Positions 61,994 through 64,000 of a DNA stretch of 64,000 nucleotides are shown piece after piece. The stretch spans positions 1 to 64,000 of the forward strand of contig JAUXTQ010000047.1 in assembly GCA_030678995.1 (NCBI GenBank), given 5' to 3'. The DNA comes from Caulobacter sp. GTDB lineage: Bacteria > Pseudomonadota > Alphaproteobacteria > Caulobacterales > Caulobacteraceae. Made by a program: the position numbers and the translations under genes. The notes below the pieces were generated by a model. That model had not been told where the DNA came from, did no database searches, and saw only the letters and a program-made list of their open reading frames with translations. The number at the start of each line of letters is the position of its first letter. Positions within the stretch are counted from its first letter, which is position 1.

Positions 61994-62845
61994 CTAGGCC
62001 GCCTCGAACACCAGCGGTTCGCCCCAGAAGGCGGCGGCCAGCCCGCCCTGCGGGCCCGGGGTCCCGGTGGTCAGGAACCGGCGCTGGCCCGTGCCGCCGG
62101 CGACATACTCCGGATGCCGCTCCATGTAGCGGCCGAGCGCCTCGGCCGTGGCGCCGGGCTGATGGATCAGCGGCGTGCCCTCCGGCAGGGCGGCGCGGAA
62201 CAGGTCGGCGACGATCTCGTAGTGGGTGCAGCCCAGGATCGCCCGGTCAGGGTGGCGGCCGATGCGGCGCCTGAGGGCGGCGACATGCTCGCCGATCTTC
62301 GCCGCCAGCTCGTCGGTGGGGGCGTTCTGTTCGATCATCCGGGCGAGGTCCGGGCAGGGTTCGGAGAACACCGCCAGGTCCTGCTTGCGCTTGTCGATCT
62401 CGATCTCGAACACCCGGCTGCCCGCCGTGCCAGGGGTGGAGAAGACGCCCAGCACATCGACCTTGCGGACCATCTCGTCGCGGCGGTCGGCCTCGTGCTC
62501 CCAGGGCAGGCCGGTGGCCGCCTCAATGGTCGGGACGATGATCCCCAGCACGTTGAGCTGCCGGCCGGTCTCGCGCCGGTAGCCCGGCAGCCAGGTCTGC
62601 TGCAGCCGGCGCAGGGCGATGGCCGAGGCGGTGTTACAGGCCAGGACGACCAGGCTGGCGCCCTCGTCGAACAGCCGGATGCAGCCGGCCCGGGTCAGAT
62701 CAACGATCTCCTCGCCCGGCCGGCCGCCATAGGGGGCGTTGGCCTGGTCGGCGAGATAGATGAAGTCAGCCTGCGGGAACCGCTCGACGAGCGCACGGTG
62801 GACGGTCAGGCCGCCCACGCCGGAATCGAAGACGCCAATAGACAT
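61994..62845 (-). CDS. murI: glutamate racemase
   Basis: A 283-residue glutamate racemase. GVFDSGVGG (4-12, catalytic Asp7 region), VLACNTAS with Cys70 and LGCTHYE with Cys206 give the two-base catalytic pair. It makes D-glutamate for peptidoglycan in the cytosol. It is divergent from the M3 peptidase gene by 120 bases. murI and dapF in this window both serve peptidoglycan precursor synthesis, but they are 10 kb apart. Confidence 0.95.
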   Translation of the reverse strand: MSIGVFDSGVGGLTVHRALVERFPQADFIYLADQANAPYGGRPGEEIVDLTRAGCIRLFDEGASLVVLACNTASAIALRRLQQTWLPGYRRETGRQLNVLGIIVPTIEAATGLPWEHEADRRDEMVRKVDVLGVFSTPGTAGSRVFEIEIDKRKQDLAVFSEPCPDLARMIEQNAPTDELAAKIGEHVAALRRRIGRHPDRAILGCTHYEIVADLFRAALPEGTPLIHQPGATAEALGRYMERHPEYVAGGTGQRRFLTTGTPGPQGGLAAAFWGEPLVFEAA

Positions 62846-62965
62846 GACCTGCGCGTTTAGCGCCCCGTCCGCGAGGCGTCCATGCGCGCATTACAGGCCG
62901 TTCATGTGACGTGGGGGTCAGGGCCGTCTAGGGTCCCCCCAAACAAGTTTCCTGGGAGATCCCCC

Positions 62966-64000
62966 GTGCATCGTCGAACCTTCCTCGCCGCCTCCGCGGC
63001 CACCGCCGCCCTGTCTGCTGTCGCCGGTCGGGCGATGGCGGACTCGTCGGTCATGCCCAACCCGCTGACCCAGACCTGGACCGGCCCCTACGGCGGCGTG
63101 CCCGCCTTCGACAAGGTCAAGGTCGGCGACTTCCCGTCCGCCGCCGACGAGGCGATGGCCCGCAATCTGGCCGAGATCGACGTGATCATCGCCAACCCGG
63201 CCGCGCCGACCTTTGAGAACACCATCGCCGCCATGGAAGATTCCGGGCGGACCCTGGGCGACTTCTTCACCTACTACGGCATCTGGGGGTCCAACCTCAG
63301 TTCGCCGGAGTTCCAGGAGGTCGAGACCGTGCTGGATCCGAAGTTCGCCGCCTTCGGCGACAAGATCACCCAGAACGAGAAGCTCTTCGCCCGCATCGAG
63401 GCGGTCTACACCTCGCCGGACAAGGCGAAGCTGACGCCCGAGCAGCAGCGGCTGACCTGGGTCTACTACACCAACTTCGTCCGCTCAGGCGCCAAGCTGG
63501 GCGCGGCCGCCAAGACCCGTGTCGCGGCGATCAACGAGGAACTGGCCGGGCTCTATACGAAGTTCAGCCAGAACCTGCTGGCCGACGAGAGCACCTACAT
63601 CGAACTGACGCAGGCCGACCTCGTCGGCCTGCCCGAGGGCCTGAAGGCCAATGCCGCCTCGAGCGCCGAGCAGCGCAAGCTGGCGGGCAGGTTCATCATC
63701 GTGAACACCCGCTCCAGCGTCGATCCCTACCTGACCTATTCGCCGGTCAGGGGCACGCGCGAGAAGGTCTGGAAGGCCTTCGTCAACCGCGGCGACAACG
63801 GCGGCGCCACCGACAACAACGCCATCATCAGCAAGATCCTCAAGCTGCGCGTCGAGCGGGCCAACCTGCTGGGCTTCACGACGCACGCCCACTGGCGGCT
63901 CGAGAACGCCATGGCCAAGACGCCCGAGAACGCCATGACCCTGATGGAAGCGGTCTGGCCGGCGGCCATCGCCCAGGTGGCCAGGGACGTCGCCGAAATG
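62966..64000 (+). CDS. dcp: M3-family peptidyl-dipeptidase Dcp-like, partial
   Basis: The first 345 residues are present; the frame is open at the window end, so the zinc motif HExxH lies outside. The N-terminus HRRTFLAASAATAALSAVAG has the two Arg and hydrophobic stretch of a Tat or Sec signal, so the enzyme is exported. The segments PYGGVPAFDKVKVGDF, PTFENTIAAMEDSG and the later LGFTTHAHWRLENAMAKTPE are typical of the N-terminal helical part of Dcp/oligopeptidase A. GTG at 62966 is the start, with GGGAG eight bases before it. Dcp removes C-terminal dipeptides in the periplasm. Confidence 0.87.
   Translation, partial: MHRRTFLAASAATAALSAVAGRAMADSSVMPNPLTQTWTGPYGGVPAFDKVKVGDFPSAADEAMARNLAEIDVIIANPAAPTFENTIAAMEDSGRTLGDFFTYYGIWGSNLSSPEFQEVETVLDPKFAAFGDKITQNEKLFARIEAVYTSPDKAKLTPEQQRLTWVYYTNFVRSGAKLGAAAKTRVAAINEELAGLYTKFSQNLLADESTYIELTQADLVGLPEGLKANAASSAEQRKLAGRFIIVNTRSSVDPYLTYSPVRGTREKVWKAFVNRGDNGGATDNNAIISKILKLRVERANLLGFTTHAHWRLENAMAKTPENAMTLMEAVWPAAIAQVARDVAEM

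Overview
The window is a 64 kb piece of a high-GC alphaproteobacterial chromosome, most likely from the Caulobacterales (Caulobacter/Phenylobacterium-like). The reasons are the very high GC with long antisense open frames, the priA / transaldolase / DUF484-xerC / lpd / sucAB / sucDC / mdh neighbourhood, the alphaproteobacterial hemC-hemD-Mic60-HemY operon, a TonB receptor with a spinster-type MFS partner, and many short intergenic palindromes. The species assignment is inference. I see no prophage, integron, CRISPR array, rRNA operon or complete insertion sequence; this is mostly core chromosome.

Layout. 0-8 kb: an alpha/beta hydrolase, a glycine-zipper lipoprotein-like envelope protein, a dienoyl-CoA isomerase, a pentapeptide-repeat protein, CorA, a CHAP amidase-like protein, an acyltransferase-3 and TerC. 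8-13 kb: priA divergent from a small transaldolase (fsa/tal), then DUF484-xerC. 12.8-24.4 kb: the TCA block on the minus strand (sucC-sucD, sucA-sucB, then vapB-vapC and five small membrane-protein genes, then lpdA). 24.5-29 kb: TetR, TonB-dependent receptor and MFS transporter. 29-32 kb: DUF2306, two DUF2141 secreted proteins, a membrane LytTR regulator and a GNAT. 32-36.4 kb: mdh, a mesaconyl-CoA hydratase-like MaoC protein, a HIT protein and a malyl-CoA thioesterase-like CitE homologue. 36.4-39.9 kb: mtaB and small membrane proteins set among repeats. 39.9-46 kb: a START-like protein, acs, a creatininase, Rieske, YciI, gpsA and tsaD. 46-52 kb: hemC-hemD-mic60-hemY, tRNA-Thr(CGT), dapF. 52-57.9 kb: two tandem 704-aa prolyl oligopeptidases, a His-rich PadR regulator with three operator repeats, and a second membrane LytTR regulator. 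58-64 kb: a carboxylesterase, divergent oxyR/ahpC, an SRPBCC protein, murI and the start of an M3 peptidase.

How the genes work together. The suc/lpd/mdh genes supply four consecutive TCA steps; acs feeds acetate into the cycle, and the Mcd/Mcl2-like pair next to mdh could return C4/C5 CoA esters to malate. hemC/hemD make uroporphyrinogen III and share a tightly overlapping operon with the alphaproteobacterial Mic60. oxyR/ahpC is a self-contained peroxide response.

The strongest unexplained signals are not genes. One is a family of GGGGACA...TGTCCCC palindromes, several sitting exactly on stop codons and one forming a perfect REPIN-like doublet. Another is a ~140-bp repeat in inverted orientation on both sides of mtaB. 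A third is a set of three TAGATATRTCGGA repeats in front of padR.
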